This document shows positions 5,891 to 6,033 of a DNA stretch of 6,033 nt, one piece after another. Source of the stretch: Betaproteobacteria bacterium (GTDB lineage Bacteria; Pseudomonadota; Gammaproteobacteria; Burkholderiales; SG8-39); assembly GCA_011391295.1 (NCBI GenBank), contig JAABQT010000109.1:1-6033 (forward strand), given 5' to 3'. How positions within the stretch are numbered: position 1 is the first letter of the stretch; the number at the start of each line of letters is the position of its first letter. The translations under genes were made by a program, and so were the position numbers. Below the pieces are notes generated by a model. The model ran no database searches and was not told where the DNA came from. It saw nothing but the letters and a program-made list of their open reading frames with translations.

Positions 5891-5907
5891 CGTGAGAGGC
5901 GCTCACG
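5891..5907. promoter_or_regulatory. Operator-like inverted repeat CGTGAG-N5-CTCACG
   Basis: Six-base-pair perfect arms (5891-5896 and 5902-5907) separated by five bases lie between the plsY and folB -10 elements. The left arm overlaps the folB -35 candidate GTGAGA. The position would let one bound dimer affect both divergent promoters, but no regulator is identified and such a short repeat can arise by chance. Confidence 0.25.
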
Positions 5908-5919
5908 GCCCCCTATAAT
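5892..5919 (+). promoter_or_regulatory. Candidate folB promoter with consensus TATAAT
   Basis: GTGAGA (5892-5897, four of six -35 bases), a 16-bp spacer and a perfect TATAAT -10 (5914-5919). Initiation near 5926-5927 would leave only about three bases before the folB ATG at 5930, predicting a practically leaderless message; no Shine-Dalgarno sequence is present. Confidence 0.6.
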
Positions 5920-5929
5920 GCGCCGGACC

Positions 5930-6033
5930 ATGGACGCGATCCTGATCCGCGACTTGCGCGTCGAAGCCCACATCGGCATCCACAAGCGCGAGCAGCACGT
6001 CGCGCAGACGCTGTCGATCGACCTGGACATCGG
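5930..6033 (+). CDS. folB: Dihydroneopterin aldolase FolB, 3' end missing
   Basis: Folate-pathway enzyme that cleaves 7,8-dihydroneopterin to 6-hydroxymethyl-dihydropterin and glycolaldehyde. Only 34 codons are visible before the right edge. They align with the family N-terminus: MDAILIRDLRVEAHIGIHKRE, with E21 at the position of the conserved glutamate that binds the pterin, then QTLSIDLDI as the next strand. The usual Y/F at position 18 is H here. The catalytic lysine and the rest of the tunnel fold lie outside the window. The ATG at 5930 follows a perfect TATAAT by ten bases and has no ribosome site. The gene diverges from plsY. A FolX-type paralogue cannot be fully excluded from this fragment. 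Confidence 0.85.
   Translation, partial: MDAILIRDLRVEAHIGIHKREQHVAQTLSIDLDI

Noticed and set aside
5874..5906. Upstream plsY start at 5906 ([11 protein letters not shown] extension)
   Set aside because: PlsY normally begins with its first membrane segment, which follows ATG 5873 directly. The extension would also span the divergent promoter region.
1..6033. Novel defence, toxin or mobile gene system
   Set aside because: Every substantial conserved open frame is accounted for by a housekeeping gene, with no cargo-sized gap between them. Only the short palindromic repeat looks foreign.

Overview
The window is a G+C-rich bacterial chromosomal segment carrying the macromolecular-synthesis gene block. 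The likely source is a betaproteobacterium. This rests on the order rpsU-yqeY-dnaG-rpoD, on a sigma-70 with a long lysine/alanine-rich N-terminal extension, and on the adjacent tsaD, plsY and folB genes. No rRNA, tRNA, CRISPR array, transposase gene or phage gene is visible.

Left part (1-4227, minus strand): reading with transcription, rpsU (ribosomal protein S21) is followed by a GC-rich hairpin. After it come yqeY (GatB/YqeY-domain protein), dnaG (DNA primase) and the first 538 codons of rpoD (primary sigma factor), which runs off the left edge. The block ties translation initiation, replication priming and transcription initiation to one promoter region. That region is a candidate extended -10 element just upstream of rpsU. 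The hairpins after rpsU, between yqeY and dnaG, and between dnaG and rpoD are places where expression of the genes could be set separately.

Right part (4208-6033): tsaD (tRNA t6A synthesis) diverges from rpsU, and its probable promoter lies inside the 5' end of rpsU. tsaD converges on plsY (acyl-phosphate glycerol-3-phosphate acyltransferase), and the two coding regions overlap tail to tail by 41 bp. plsY diverges from folB (dihydroneopterin aldolase), which is cut by the right edge. The 56-bp plsY/folB gap holds two facing -10 elements so close to the start codons that both mRNAs may be leaderless or nearly so.

The most unusual element is a perfect 23-bp inverted repeat with a 5-nt loop (3446-3496). 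It fills the whole yqeY-dnaG gap, leaves dnaG without a visible Shine-Dalgarno sequence, and contributes two bases of its apparent TTG start codon. It resembles a dispersed palindromic repeat rather than native operon sequence. The rest is conserved housekeeping DNA, and I see no previously undescribed multi-gene system. The genes occupy nearly all of the window, and no gene-free stretch exceeds about 75 bp.
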